A stretch of 64,000 nucleotides of DNA, taken from contig NZ_JBASAD010000016.1 of the NCBI RefSeq assembly GCF_049650445.1, positions 1-64,000 on the forward strand, written 5' to 3'. Shown here one piece after another: positions 42,761 to 52,494 of this stretch. The stretch comes from Castellaniella sp049650445. Its GTDB lineage: Bacteria > Pseudomonadota > Gammaproteobacteria > Burkholderiales > Burkholderiaceae_B. The notes under the pieces were generated by a model. The model worked only from the letters and a program-made list of their open reading frames with translations. It was not told the origin of the DNA and made no database searches. Position numbers and translations under genes: made by a program. How positions within the stretch are numbered: the stretch's first letter is position 1; each line of letters opens with the position of its first letter.

Positions 42761-43663
42761 CTAGGCGGCGGCCCGCAAAGGCGTCAGCAGGTCGGTGGAA
42801 CGCCGCGCCGCGATGTGCTCCGGCCGGGGCTTCATGCCGTGGAACGGCGCGACCAGGCTGTTCTCCACGCTGTTGTAGACCATGAAAACATTGCTGCGCG
42901 GCCAGGGCGACAGATTACCGCCCGATCCATGCAGCGTATTGCAGTCGAAGAACACCACCGAACCGGCGGGGGCGGTCACCGCCTCCATCCCACCCTGCTC
43001 CGCCAGCAGGCGCAGGCTGACCGGATCGGGCACCCCGACCTCCTGCCGGCGCAGCGAGGTACGGTAATTGTCTTCCGGCGTCTCGCCCACGCAGGCCACG
43101 AACTGCCGGTGCGAACCCGGAATCAGCATCAGCGGCCCATTGAAGGCGGTATTGTCCGTCAGCAGCACCGAGCAGCTCAACGCCCGCATCGCCGGCATGC
43201 CATCTTCCACATGCCAGGTTTCGAAGTCGGAATGCCAGTAGAACTCCTTGCCATCGAGCGCCGGCTTCATGTTCACCCGCGACTGATGGATGTAGACCTC
43301 GGAGCCCAGGATCTGGCGCGCCACGTCCAGCAGCCGGGGATCGCGCGGCAGGTCGGCCAGCCGCCGCCCCAGTTCGTGCACACGGAAGATCGAACGCAGC
43401 GCCTCGCCGCCCGGTTCGCGGATGACCTCCTCGCCTTCACGCACCGCCGGATCTTGCTCCAGCGCCTGGACCTCCTCGCGCAAGGCCTGGATCTGCCGGG
43501 CATCGAACACACCGGTCAGCACCAGAAAACCGTCGCGCTCGTAGGCCCGCAACTGCGCCTCGTCCAGCGCATCGGCGTAGCGGCCCGCGTCATACACCAC
43601 GGGATCGCCGCGCGCGATCAAGGCCGCACCGCGCCCCATTCGTGATACGTAAAAATCCTTCAT
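42761..43663 (-). CDS. ectD: Ectoine hydroxylase
   Basis: A 300-residue Fe(II)/2-oxoglutarate dioxygenase that converts ectoine to 5-hydroxyectoine. The iron facial triad is visible: H and D in FYWHSDFETWHVEDGMP and the distal His in NTLHGSGGN. The EctD signature WHSDFETWH is exact. Start at 43663 (MKDFYVSRMG) has GAGGG nine bases upstream; starts a few codons earlier exist. Last gene of ectRABCD. The 64-base gap after ectC allows read-through. Confidence 0.95.
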   Translation of the reverse strand: MKDFYVSRMGRGAALIARGDPVVYDAGRYADALDEAQLRAYERDGFLVLTGVFDARQIQALREEVQALEQDPAVREGEEVIREPGGEALRSIFRVHELGRRLADLPRDPRLLDVARQILGSEVYIHQSRVNMKPALDGKEFYWHSDFETWHVEDGMPAMRALSCSVLLTDNTAFNGPLMLIPGSHRQFVACVGETPEDNYRTSLRRQEVGVPDPVSLRLLAEQGGMEAVTAPAGSVVFFDCNTLHGSGGNLSPWPRSNVFMVYNSVENSLVAPFHGMKPRPEHIAARRSTDLLTPLRAAA

Positions 43664-43727
43664 GACCTGCATCCCTCTTTTATGTTGCACGCCGGCCGGT
43701 GCCCGAACCCGGGCGCCGGCGCAGCCC

Positions 43728-44126
43728 TCAGGCGGCGGACGCTTCCGCCGCCGGGTAGACGCCGGAGGCGTCGTGGACCTCGCGGCCCGTCAGCGGCGGA
43801 TTGAACACGCAGATCACCCGCAACGGCCGCACGCCGCCGCGCAGCCAATGCTCATCATGCTGGTCCAGGGCGTAGACCACCCCGGGGCCCAGGGCGTGTT
43901 TCCGGCCGTCGGCGATGGTCTCGATCTCGCCGTCACCCTCGATGCACCAGACGGCCTCCAGATGGTTCTGATAATGGATGTGCGTCTCGGTCCCGGGAAA
44001 GATCACGGTCTCGTGAAACGAGAATCCCATGCCGTCCGAGGACAGCAGCACCCGGCGGCTGGTCCAGTTGTCCGTGACGATTTCCTGGTCGGTTCCGATG
44101 ACGTCCCTGACATTGCGTACGATCAT
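43728..44126 (-). CDS. ectC: Ectoine synthase
   Basis: A 132-residue cupin that cyclises N-gamma-acetyl-diaminobutyrate to ectoine. Typical sequence: MIVRNVRDVIGTDQEIVTDN at the start, SSDGMGFSFHETVIFPGTET, HYQNHLEAVWCIEGDGEIET and LDQHDEHWLRGG with metal-binding His and Glu. Length fits (about 130). Start overlaps the ectB stop by four bases. Confidence 0.96.
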   Translation of the reverse strand: MIVRNVRDVIGTDQEIVTDNWTSRRVLLSSDGMGFSFHETVIFPGTETHIHYQNHLEAVWCIEGDGEIETIADGRKHALGPGVVYALDQHDEHWLRGGVRPLRVICVFNPPLTGREVHDASGVYPAAEASAA

Positions 44127-45490
44127 TGCCCACCTCCCGCGACCTTCAACATCCTGGGCCGGCGTCCCTCGCCGGCCAGGATCTCGCCCACACTGCGTTC
44201 GATGATCTCCATCCCCTGCTGCAATTGCTCGCGCGCAATGGTCAGGGCCGGCAGCACTTTCAGCACCTCGTCATGCGCGCCCGAAGTCTCGATCACCACA
44301 CCCTGCTCGAAAGCCCGACGCGCGATCCGGCCGGCCAGATCGTCGCCCACCGGCGTCACCAGGCCCTGGATCAATCCGCGGCCGCGCACGCCCAGGCCGG
44401 CGCCCCGGTGGCTGTGCGCCAGATTTTCCAGCCAGTCGCGCACCAGGCGCTCCTTGGCCGCGACTTCCTCGCTCAGCGCCCCGTCGGCCCAGTAGCTCTC
44501 CAGGGCCTGAGCCGCCGTGACGAAGGCCAGGTTGTTGCCCCGAAAGGTGCCGCTATGCGCGCCAGGTTCCCAGACATCGAGTTCGCGGCGCAGCAGCACC
44601 AGCGCCATGGGCAGCCCGAATCCCGACAGGGACTTCGACAGCGTGACGATGTCCGGCGAAATCCCCGCCGCCTCAAAACTGAAAAATGCCCCCGCGCCAC
44701 CCCCGGAGGGCGCGCTTTTGCCCTGAGACGACCCGGCGGCAAGAGCACCACCCGTACGACCGCAACCGACCTGAATGTCGTCGACGATCAGCAGCATGTC
44801 ATGGCGCCGGCACAGGCGCTCCAGTTCGCGCAGCCAGCGCTGCGAAGCCACGTTCACCCCGCCCTCGCCCTGGACGGTCTCGACGATCACTGCCGCCGGA
44901 TGGTCCAGGCCGCTGCTGGGATCGTCCAGCATGCGCTCCAGGTAGGCCATGGTGTTCACGTCCGGACCGAAATAGCCGTCATACGGCATGAAACTGATGT
45001 TGCCCAGCGCCACGCCCGCAGCCTTGCGGAACTTCCGGTTGGCGGTGGCCGCCAGCGAACCGCCGGACACGCCATGGAAACCATGCGTGAAAGAAATGAC
45101 ATTCTGGCGGCCCTTGACCTGGCGCGCGATTTTCAGCGCTGCCTCGACCGCGTTGGTGCCCGTGGGGCCGGTGAACTGCAGCACATAATCCAGGCCGCGC
45201 GGCTCGAGCACCAGCCGGTCCAGCGTCTGCATGAAATATTTCTTGGCGCTGGTGGCCATGTCCAGGCCATGCGTCACACCATCGGACTCCAGGTAGGCCA
45301 TCATGCGCTCGCGCAGGACCGGGTTGTTGTGCCCATAGTTCAGGGTGCCCGCGCCGCTGAAGAAATCGATGTAGCTGCGGCCGTCCTCGTCAATCAACTC
45401 CGAGCCGCGCGCCTTGCTGAAAATGACCGGAAACGACCGGACGTAGCCTCTGACTTCCGACTCCATCCGGTCAAAAATTTTCAAGTCCAT
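44123..45490 (-). CDS. ectB: Diaminobutyrate-2-oxoglutarate transaminase with a 21-residue insertion
   Basis: The PLP enzyme that makes L-2,4-diaminobutyrate from aspartate semialdehyde. Family residues: LQFTGPTGTNAVEAALK, VIVETVQGEGGVNVAS, the PLP Asp in LLIVDDIQVGCGRTG and the PLP Lys at 286 in TLSKSLSGFGLP. The ATG at 45490 has a near-perfect AAGGAGG site. The protein is 455 residues against a usual 420 or so. Part of the excess is 21 residues (248-268, Gly/Ala/Ser rich) wedged between CGRTG and FFSFE, which are adjacent in normal EctB. The insertion is in frame and lies on an exposed loop close to the active site; function is probably kept, as the operon is otherwise complete. Confidence 0.94.
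   Translation of the reverse strand: MDLKIFDRMESEVRGYVRSFPVIFSKARGSELIDEDGRSYIDFFSGAGTLNYGHNNPVLRERMMAYLESDGVTHGLDMATSAKKYFMQTLDRLVLEPRGLDYVLQFTGPTGTNAVEAALKIARQVKGRQNVISFTHGFHGVSGGSLAATANRKFRKAAGVALGNISFMPYDGYFGPDVNTMAYLERMLDDPSSGLDHPAAVIVETVQGEGGVNVASQRWLRELERLCRRHDMLLIVDDIQVGCGRTGGALAAGSSQGKSAPSGGGAGAFFSFEAAGISPDIVTLSKSLSGFGLPMALVLLRRELDVWEPGAHSGTFRGNNLAFVTAAQALESYWADGALSEEVAAKERLVRDWLENLAHSHRGAGLGVRGRGLIQGLVTPVGDDLAGRIARRAFEQGVVIETSGAHDEVLKVLPALTIAREQLQQGMEIIERSVGEILAGEGRRPRMLKVAGGGQ
44687..44749. repeat. 63-bp repeat-like insertion inside ectB
   Basis: Exactly 63 bases (21 codons) separate the CGRTG and FFSFE codons, which are contiguous in the family. The segment contains CCCCCGGAGGGCGCGC and TTTTGCCCTGAGACG then CCCGGCGGC, resembling a palindromic intergenic repeat I remember as frequent in Burkholderiales genomes. 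The resemblance is from memory. Confidence 0.6.
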
Positions 45491-45510
45491 GGGGTCCTCC
45501 TTTTCATCGT

Positions 45511-46050
45511 TCATGGATTCCGGTCCGACTCAGGAACCGGCGGGGTGAATGGGCCGATGCGCAGCAGCGGTTCGGCCTCGTGCGTGCCCGCGCCGAACAG
45601 CGCGGCATCGAACAGAGCCGTTTCATTCAAAGAGGCGTCCAGGCGGACGGCCAGCCTTCGAAACAGGCCGCGCGAAGCCCGGTTTCCAGGCCCTACGGTG
45701 GTCTCGACCCAATGCGCCGGACGGGGAGACCGGCGCGACAACAGGCCCAGGAGCATGTCCAGGCCCAACCCCCGGCCTCGTGCCCGGGGGTCCACCGCCA
45801 CCTGCCAGACGAACAGCGTGTCGTCCCGGCCCGGTGGGCGGTAGCCCGACACCATGCCCAACAGGCCGTCGTCGTCTTCGGCCAGGATGCAGGTATCGGG
45901 GAAATGCTCCGTCAGGAGCAGATAGAGATAGGCGGAATTCAGGTCCAGCGGCGGGCAGCGCGCCACCAGGTCCTGCATGGCCGGCCCGTCCGCCCGGGCC
46001 GGCAGGCGCATCCACGCCCGGCCGTTTGAGGTCGACCCCGCTCCGGTCAA
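45511..46050 (-). CDS. ectA: Diaminobutyrate acetyltransferase
   Basis: A GNAT-fold enzyme of up to 179 residues acetylating diaminobutyrate from acetyl-CoA. Typical motifs: CPPLDLNSAYLYLLLTEHFPDT, VSGYRPPGRDDTLFVWQVAV, acetyl-CoA loop RARGRGLGLDML and VETTVGPGNRASRGLFRRLA. The start is uncertain: a TTG at 46050 overlaps the ectR stop (TTGA) and would couple the two; an ATG at 46011 gives a shorter N terminus. Followed by ectB after 20 bases. Confidence 0.93.
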   Translation of the reverse strand: MTGAGSTSNGRAWMRLPARADGPAMQDLVARCPPLDLNSAYLYLLLTEHFPDTCILAEDDDGLLGMVSGYRPPGRDDTLFVWQVAVDPRARGRGLGLDMLLGLLSRRSPRPAHWVETTVGPGNRASRGLFRRLAVRLDASLNETALFDAALFGAGTHEAEPLLRIGPFTPPVPESDRNP

Positions 46051-46586
46051 ACCACCAGCCCGGATTCCGGCGCGACGCCGCCCACCGGGATGTCCAGCAT
46101 GGGAGACTGGGGATCGGCCACCGCCGGCGCCAGCCCGGTACCGGATTCGATCAGGTCCACCACCCGTTCCAGCGACAGGGTGATGGTGGCCTGCTCCAAT
46201 TCCGGCAGCGCCTGCAGTGCCTCGGCCAGCTTCTGCTGCAAAGGCGAAGGCGTGTCCCGCGCCAGATCGCGTCCGGCGTCGGTTGCGCTGACGAACACGA
46301 TGCGGCGGTCCGCCCGACCGCGTTCACGCACGATCAGGCCCTTGTCCTCCAGCCGGTCAAGGATGCCGACGACCGTGCTGGCGCTGACGTGGACTTCGCG
46401 GCTGATGGCCGTGGCCGTCATCGGCCCCTTCTCGATCACGGTCCGCAGGCAGACCAACTGCGGGCCGGTGATGTGGCTACAGGCCGACAACTGCCGGGAA
46501 TGCAGGGCCACGGCCCGGGTAATGCGGCGTACAGCCCGCAAAATCCGCAGGTCATAGGCCTGCTGCGCATCCGTCTGACTGTTCAT
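46047..46586 (-). CDS. ectR: MarR-family regulator of ectoine genes
   Basis: A 179-residue winged-helix repressor, first gene of ectRABCD. MarR features: ITGPQLVCLRTVIEKGPMTA, recognition helix VSASTVVGILDRLEDKGLI and wing RERGRADRRIVFVS. EctR proteins repress ect genes and yield under osmotic stress. A 14-bp perfect palindrome overlaps its own promoter, so autoregulation is likely. The C-terminal tail after residue 150 is longer than in usual MarR proteins. Confidence 0.9.
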   Translation of the reverse strand: MNSQTDAQQAYDLRILRAVRRITRAVALHSRQLSACSHITGPQLVCLRTVIEKGPMTATAISREVHVSASTVVGILDRLEDKGLIVRERGRADRRIVFVSATDAGRDLARDTPSPLQQKLAEALQALPELEQATITLSLERVVDLIESGTGLAPAVADPQSPMLDIPVGGVAPESGLVV

Positions 46587-46611
46587 GATGATGGAAAGTC
46601 CTCAAAAATTA

Positions 46612-46652
46612 ATTTCTATTGAAATGATAAGACTATAAATCATAAACATCAA
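46612..46652 (-). promoter_or_regulatory. ectRABCD promoter with palindromic operator
   Basis: On the minus strand TTGATG (46647-46652) and TATCAT (46624-46629) are spaced by 17 bases. ATTTC-AATA-GAAAT at 46612-46625 overlaps the end of the -10 and the start site, the expected place for a MarR-type operator. Confidence 0.7.
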
Positions 46653-46655
46653 GGC

Positions 46656-46690
46656 GAAAAAAAACCGCCCCGGAACGGACCGGGGGCGGT
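46656..46690 (-). terminator. Terminator of nirK
   Basis: CCGCCCCCGG and CCGGGGCGG form a GC-rich stem with a short loop, followed by eight T on the minus strand, 35 bases after the nirK stop. It separates nirK from the ectR promoter. Confidence 0.88.
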
Positions 46691-46725
46691 TGCTTGCGGC
46701 GGGACGCAATGCCCGCCGATACCAA

Positions 46726-48135
46726 TCAATGCCCGGAGTTCGGGTCGACCGGTTCGTCGCTGTGGAAGATCGTATGATCCGCCTTGCCCTTGACCGTCAG
46801 GAAGCCGGCCAGGCCTTTTTCCACCCGCGACAGGGCGTGGTCCACCAGCAGGTAACGGCCCGGATACTCGGTCTTGAATTCCACCATCGTGGCCCCGCCC
46901 GGGGGCACCAGCGTGGTCTGCACGTCGGTCAGTGGCTTGCTGGTCAGCGAAGCCTGGTCATAGACACGATCGAAGACCTCTCCAATGACGTGGAAGCTGG
47001 ACGTCAGGTTCGGCCCGCCGACGCCGAAGAAGATCCGCACCGTGTCCCCCACCTGGGATTCCATGCTGTAGATCTTGGTCAGCGCATCCATCGAGCCATT
47101 GAACATCATGTGCTCGGGGTTTTCCGCCAGCAGCTTTTCCAGCGAAAATTCCTGCAGGCCGCTGCCACCGTGCGTCTCGGTGGTATAGAGCTCGCCTTGC
47201 ATGACGTAGAACTCATGATCCACCTTGGACAGGCCGCCCTCCGGTTCGACCAGGATCATGCCGTACATGCCATTGGTGATGTGCTGGGCCACCATCGGCG
47301 TGGCGCAGTGATAGACGAACAGGCCCGGATGCAGCGCCTTGAAGGAAAAGGACTTGGTCTGGCCCGGCGGCACCTGGGTCACGGCGGCCCCGCCACCCGG
47401 CCCGGTCACGGCATGCAGGTCGATCGAGTGAATGTGCGTGCTGTCCTTGGGGTTGGTCACATTGATCGTGACGTCGTCGCCCACCCGCACCCGGATGAAC
47501 GGCCCTGGCACCTTGTTGTTGAAGGTCCAGAACCGGTAAGTGCTGTTGTCGCCCAGGCGGGCCTCGAGTTCCGTGGTCAGCAGGTCCACCGTGACCTTCT
47601 GCGGCCCACGCTTGCCCACCGGCGTACCGACGATGGAGGGATCGTGCGCGATCTGCGGCGCCTCGACCTTGGCTTCCTTGGAAGGCTCGCCGACGATGAT
47701 CTTGCCGAACATCCCCGCTGCCTTGTGGCCCGGCAACGTGCACAGGTACTCGAACGTCCCGTTCTTGTTCGCCCGGAACACGATGGCCGTGGCCGCGCTC
47801 TTGCCCGAGATGTGATCCGACTTCGCACCGAATTCCGGCACGGCGATGTCGTGGGTCGCGCCGTCGCCATTGATCAGGTTGATCTGCACCACCGCCCCTT
47901 CGGGCACCTTCAGGTCCGGATTGACCTGCTCGGCGATCGCGCCGCGATCGCCGATGAACACCAGCCGGCCGCCGGCAATCGAAGTGCGCAACGTAAAGAT
48001 GACGTCCGGCTTGTAGGTCACTGCCCGGCTGCCGGCCGACGCACCGGCCTGATCCGCCGCCCATGCCGCGCTGCCCAGGCCGAGGCCGGCCGCACACAAC
48101 AGCAGACCGCTCAAGAATCGCCCGAAAAATTTCAT
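46726..48135 (-). CDS. nirK: Copper nitrite reductase with extra N-terminal cupredoxin domain
   Basis: A 469-residue periplasmic enzyme reducing nitrite to nitric oxide. Signal peptide (LLLCAAGLGLGSAAWAAD). Residues 45-150 form an added cupredoxin domain with a complete type 1 copper set: H95 (THDIAVP), C132, H137, M142 (LCTLPGHKAAGM). The two core NirK domains follow, with type 1 ligands (VYHCATPM, NGM) and type 2 His (HIHSIDLHAVTG, with the catalytic Asp; VDHAL). Standard NirK is about 360-380 residues; fused forms such as that of Hyphomicrobium have this layout. The extra domain probably passes electrons to the core. The promoter at 48178-48206 carries a palindrome at the start site. Confidence 0.94.
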   Translation of the reverse strand: MKFFGRFLSGLLLCAAGLGLGSAAWAADQAGASAGSRAVTYKPDVIFTLRTSIAGGRLVFIGDRGAIAEQVNPDLKVPEGAVVQINLINGDGATHDIAVPEFGAKSDHISGKSAATAIVFRANKNGTFEYLCTLPGHKAAGMFGKIIVGEPSKEAKVEAPQIAHDPSIVGTPVGKRGPQKVTVDLLTTELEARLGDNSTYRFWTFNNKVPGPFIRVRVGDDVTINVTNPKDSTHIHSIDLHAVTGPGGGAAVTQVPPGQTKSFSFKALHPGLFVYHCATPMVAQHITNGMYGMILVEPEGGLSKVDHEFYVMQGELYTTETHGGSGLQEFSLEKLLAENPEHMMFNGSMDALTKIYSMESQVGDTVRIFFGVGGPNLTSSFHVIGEVFDRVYDQASLTSKPLTDVQTTLVPPGGATMVEFKTEYPGRYLLVDHALSRVEKGLAGFLTVKGKADHTIFHSDEPVDPNSGH

Positions 48136-48158
48136 GATTGCCCCTGCATTTTTGACAT

Positions 48159-48206
48159 CGAAATATTTTTCGCTTAAATAATGTAGGCTGATACTTTTCA
48201 TGTCAA
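48159..48206 (-). promoter_or_regulatory. nirK promoter with palindrome at the start site
   Basis: On the minus strand TTGACA (48201-48206), 17 bases, CATTAT (48178-48183). CGAAA-TATT-TTTCG at 48159-48172 lies at or just after the expected transcription start, a repressor position (NsrR-like control is a guess). No FNR-type TTGAT-N4-ATCAA box is seen here. Confidence 0.55.
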
Positions 48207-48395
48207 CCCACGATGCGACATGCCTCTCGAAAAGGCGGTGAAATCTGTCCGAAAACCCGACAAATCGCAAGTTCCCCGACCAAATCCGAGTAAATAAATA
48301 GTCCAGACCCCAAATGTTCCGGCAAAGAACTTATAATCCCTCACGAGGTCAGGGGCCTTTCCCTGAAGTGCTTTTTTTTCCACAGGTTCTAAATT

Positions 48396-49169
48396 TTGCT
48401 GGCTGACCCTCCTTCCTCTGGGACGATCCGCAGGATCAACGCCCCCCGGCGCATTCCGGTGGCACCCGAGTCGACGCGATGTTCCACCTGCATGCTCAAC
48501 GCCATCTGCCTGCCACTGGGCATGACGCGCCAGGATGTAGTCAAGATGGACGAGCTGGTCAAAGAACGTTTCCGCCTGCCCAAGGGCGGTACGCTGTATC
48601 GTCAGGGTGACGCTGCAGATGCCGTCTACGGCCTGCGCTCCGGATCGATCAAGACCCAGATCGAGGATGCCAACGGCCAGGTCCAGATCACCGGTTTTCT
48701 GTTGCCGGGCGAAGTCCTGGGCCTGGACGGGCTGATGAATGAACAGCAAGTCTCCCATGCCATCGCTCTGGAAGACACCGAGGTCTGCATCATCCGGCTG
48801 GACGAAATGGACCAGCTCGCACCTCAGATCCCTTCCTTGCAGCGCCAGTTGCGCCGCCTGATGAGCAAGGAAATCGGCCGCTCTCACCAGTTGCTGCTGA
48901 CGCTGGGCAGCCTGCGCTCCGAACAGCGTCTGGCGGCCTTTCTGCTGAACCTGTCCCAGCGCCTTCAGGTGCTGGGATATTCGCCCTATGAATTCATCTT
49001 GCGCATGAGCCGCGAAGAGATCGGAAATTTCCTGGGCCTGACCCTGGAAACCGTCAGCCGGCTGTTCTCGCGCTTCGCCCGGGAGGGCTTGCTTCGGGTT
49101 CAGCAGCGCGAAGTCCAGATTCTGGACATGACCGGCCTGCAAGGCCTGTCGGGCACGGACTGCAGCTAG
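48396..49169 (+). CDS. fnr: FNR oxygen-sensing transcription regulator (TTG start)
   Basis: A CRP/FNR-family regulator of 257 residues that carries a [4Fe-4S] cluster without oxygen. Cluster ligands C29, C32, C38 and C131 keep the spacing of E. coli FNR exactly (3, 6, 93). The recognition helix LTLETVSRLFSRF has the E-x2-S-R pattern that reads TTGAT half-sites. An in-frame stop lies directly upstream, so the start must be TTG at 48396; the only other choice, GTG at 48459, leaves too few residues before C29. A non-ATG start suggests modest translation. Two matching boxes are found before the cco operons. Confidence 0.92.
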   Translation: MLADPPSSGTIRRINAPRRIPVAPESTRCSTCMLNAICLPLGMTRQDVVKMDELVKERFRLPKGGTLYRQGDAADAVYGLRSGSIKTQIEDANGQVQITGFLLPGEVLGLDGLMNEQQVSHAIALEDTEVCIIRLDEMDQLAPQIPSLQRQLRRLMSKEIGRSHQLLLTLGSLRSEQRLAAFLLNLSQRLQVLGYSPYEFILRMSREEIGNFLGLTLETVSRLFSRFAREGLLRVQQREVQILDMTGLQGLSGTDCS

Positions 49170-49298
49170 GCGACGGCCGGGAGGCAGCAAGCGGCCGAAG
49201 GCTGCACAGCGTGGGGCATGAGTTCGGGCACGTCATGGTCCCTGTGGACTATGACGTACCTAGCGAATCCGAGCGGCATGCAGGCCGCGAGGTGGGGC

Positions 49299-49550
49299 CT
49301 ATTCCACCGGGTCGCCGAATTCGTCCAGTTCGACCCCACGCGGGGCGATGCGCAGCGTCAGCGCGCTGGACAGGGCCGCCATGATCCAGAAAATGAAAAA
49401 GCCCATGGTGTACACCGTGAGGCGGCCGGCCTGCAGATACCCCAGGAACATCACATCCAGAGGATCGACCAGCGCGAACACGACCGCGCTCGTAGCCCCC
49501 GCCATCAGGAAGGACGGCCACAGAATCCACATCAGATTGCGTGCGTGCAA
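49299..49550 (-). CDS. Small two-helix membrane protein after fixH (TTG start)
   Basis: An 83-residue protein with two membrane helices (WPSFLMAGATSAVVFALV and TVYTMGFFIFWIMAALSSAL). The TTG at 49550 has a GGGAG ribosome site at good spacing; the ATG at 49532 does not. It is the last gene of the ccoNOQPG-fixH run, 31 bases after fixH, and I recall similar proteins there in Bordetella relatives. A role in oxidase assembly is inferred from position only. Confidence 0.7.
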   Translation of the reverse strand: MHARNLMWILWPSFLMAGATSAVVFALVDPLDVMFLGYLQAGRLTVYTMGFFIFWIMAALSSALTLRIAPRGVELDEFGDPVE

Positions 49551-49581
49551 AGCCTGTCTCCCGTAACGTGAGTGGTGGAAT

Positions 49582-49806
49582 TCAACGCGGTGCCGCCGGA
49601 GCCGCGGGTGCAGCCACGACCAGACCCTGCCGGGCCCCGCCGTCGATGATAGCCTGATCGCCGTAAGACTGGAATGCCAGCACGATGGTGATCACGCAAC
49701 CGACCACCGCCACGGCGGGGCCCAGGATCAGCAGCCAAGGCCAGCGATGCTGCCACCAGGGGCGGCCTTCAGACAACATGGAGGTGTCCCGAGTCTTCGA
49801 TGTCAT
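49582..49806 (-). CDS. FixH/CcoH-like protein, short form
   Basis: A 74-residue protein with one membrane helix (WPWLLILGPAVAVVGCVITIVLAF) preceded by PWWQHRW, the usual opening of short FixH-like proteins of Burkholderiales, and a Pro/Ala-rich tail. FixH helps assemble cbb3 oxidase. It starts 12 bases before the ccoG end is passed, with an AGAGGAAAAC ribosome site. Full-length FixH has a further periplasmic domain that is missing here. Confidence 0.75.
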   Translation of the reverse strand: MTSKTRDTSMLSEGRPWWQHRWPWLLILGPAVAVVGCVITIVLAFQSYGDQAIIDGGARQGLVVAAPAAPAAPR

Positions 49807-49818
49807 GTCGTTTTCCTC

Positions 49819-51324
<1,506 letters not shown>

Positions 51325-51421
51325 GGTGTCCTCTGTTCGTCGATGACTGGTCTGTGTGACAGGCCCTTAGGATGGGAGTCGTCGGTCGGCCGGCCCTCGG
51401 TGGGGCCGGCCGGCTGGCTGG

Positions 51422-52324
51422 CTAGCGGTTGGATTGGCCCCAGACCCAGGCCGTCAGCAGACGGATCTGCTCGGGCGTCAGGTTCTGCTTCTGGGCCGGC
51501 ATCTGATTGTCGCGGCCATTCAGGATGGTCTCGACGATCGTGGCCTCGGAACTGCCGTACAACCAGACATCGTCGGTCAGGTTGGGGGCACCCAGGGCCT
51601 GATTGCCCTTGCCGTCGATGCCGTGGCAGGCCACGCAGTAGGTGTCGAAGCCGCGCTTGCCAGCATTGACGCGCAGCGGATCGTGGGCCAGCCCGGACAG
51701 GGAGCGGACGTACTGGGCGATGGCGGAAGCCTCGTCGGGCTTGATCGCCGCGCTCCAGGGCGGCATCACGCCGTGGCGGCCTTCGGTGATGGTCTGCTGG
51801 ATCTGTTCCGGCGAGCCGCCGTACAGCCAGTCGCTGTCGGTCAGGTTGGGAAAGCCGCGGCTGCCCTTGGCGTCCGAACCGTGACACTGGGCACAGTTGT
51901 TCAGGAACAGCCGCTGGCCGATGTCCCGGGCCTGATCGTCACGCGCAATGTCCGGAATCGGCATGTCACGGAAACGTTCATATACGGGCTGGATGCGCGC
52001 ATTGAGGGCTTCCTGTTCCTGCAGCACCTGCTTGCCAGCCGTAAAGCCCAGCGTACCCTTCCAGGTGCCCAGTCCCGGATACAGCACCAGGTAGCCCAGC
52101 GCAAAGATGCACAGCAGCAGGTACATGACCGTCCACCAGCGCGGCACCGGATTGTTCAGTTCGGTCAGGTCGCCATCCCAAACGTGGCCGGTGTCCTCGA
52201 CCTGCTGAACGTCGCGCTTGAGCCAGGCGCGCTGCGAAAACAGCAACCAAACACACCAGGCGATCCCGCCCAGCGCGATGACCGCGATGTAGTAGCTCCA
52301 GAAACTGCTGACGAAATCACTCAT
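51422..52324 (-). CDS. ccoP: cbb3 oxidase diheme subunit CcoP
   Basis: A 300-residue membrane-anchored cytochrome c. N-terminal helices (FWSYYIAVIALGGIAWCVWLLF; MYLLLCIFALGYLVLY) then two heme c sites CAQCH and CVACH, each with a later Met. The WDGDLTELNNPVPRWW segment is diagnostic. The start overlaps the ccoQ stop by eight bases. Confidence 0.96.
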   Translation of the reverse strand: MSDFVSSFWSYYIAVIALGGIAWCVWLLFSQRAWLKRDVQQVEDTGHVWDGDLTELNNPVPRWWTVMYLLLCIFALGYLVLYPGLGTWKGTLGFTAGKQVLQEQEALNARIQPVYERFRDMPIPDIARDDQARDIGQRLFLNNCAQCHGSDAKGSRGFPNLTDSDWLYGGSPEQIQQTITEGRHGVMPPWSAAIKPDEASAIAQYVRSLSGLAHDPLRVNAGKRGFDTYCVACHGIDGKGNQALGAPNLTDDVWLYGSSEATIVETILNGRDNQMPAQKQNLTPEQIRLLTAWVWGQSNR

Positions 52325-52493
52325 TTGATTCCCCGGTATTCTTGTCGTTCTGATATTCCTCGGGCAAGGCGAAAGGCAGCAGCGCCGCCTGCCGATTGGC
52401 CTCGGCGCGATGCGTCGACCAGGCCCACCACACGATGCCGGCGAACGTCGCCATCCCCAGCAGCGTCATGATCCCGTTGATGAGGCCTAGCAT
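52317..52493 (-). CDS. ccoQ: cbb3 oxidase small subunit CcoQ
   Basis: A 58-residue subunit: one membrane helix (IMTLLGMATFAGIVWWAW) and a polar tail ending NTGESNE. Starts one base after the ccoO stop and overlaps ccoP. It stabilises the oxidase. Confidence 0.9.
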   Translation of the reverse strand: MLGLINGIMTLLGMATFAGIVWWAWSTHRAEANRQAALLPFALPEEYQNDKNTGESNE

Positions 52494-52494
52494 G

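Noticed and set aside
48136..48395. FNR box in the nirK-fnr intergenic region
   Set aside because: TTGAC half-sites occur (for example near 48153 and 48206), but none has the matching ATCAA/GTCAA half at four-base spacing.
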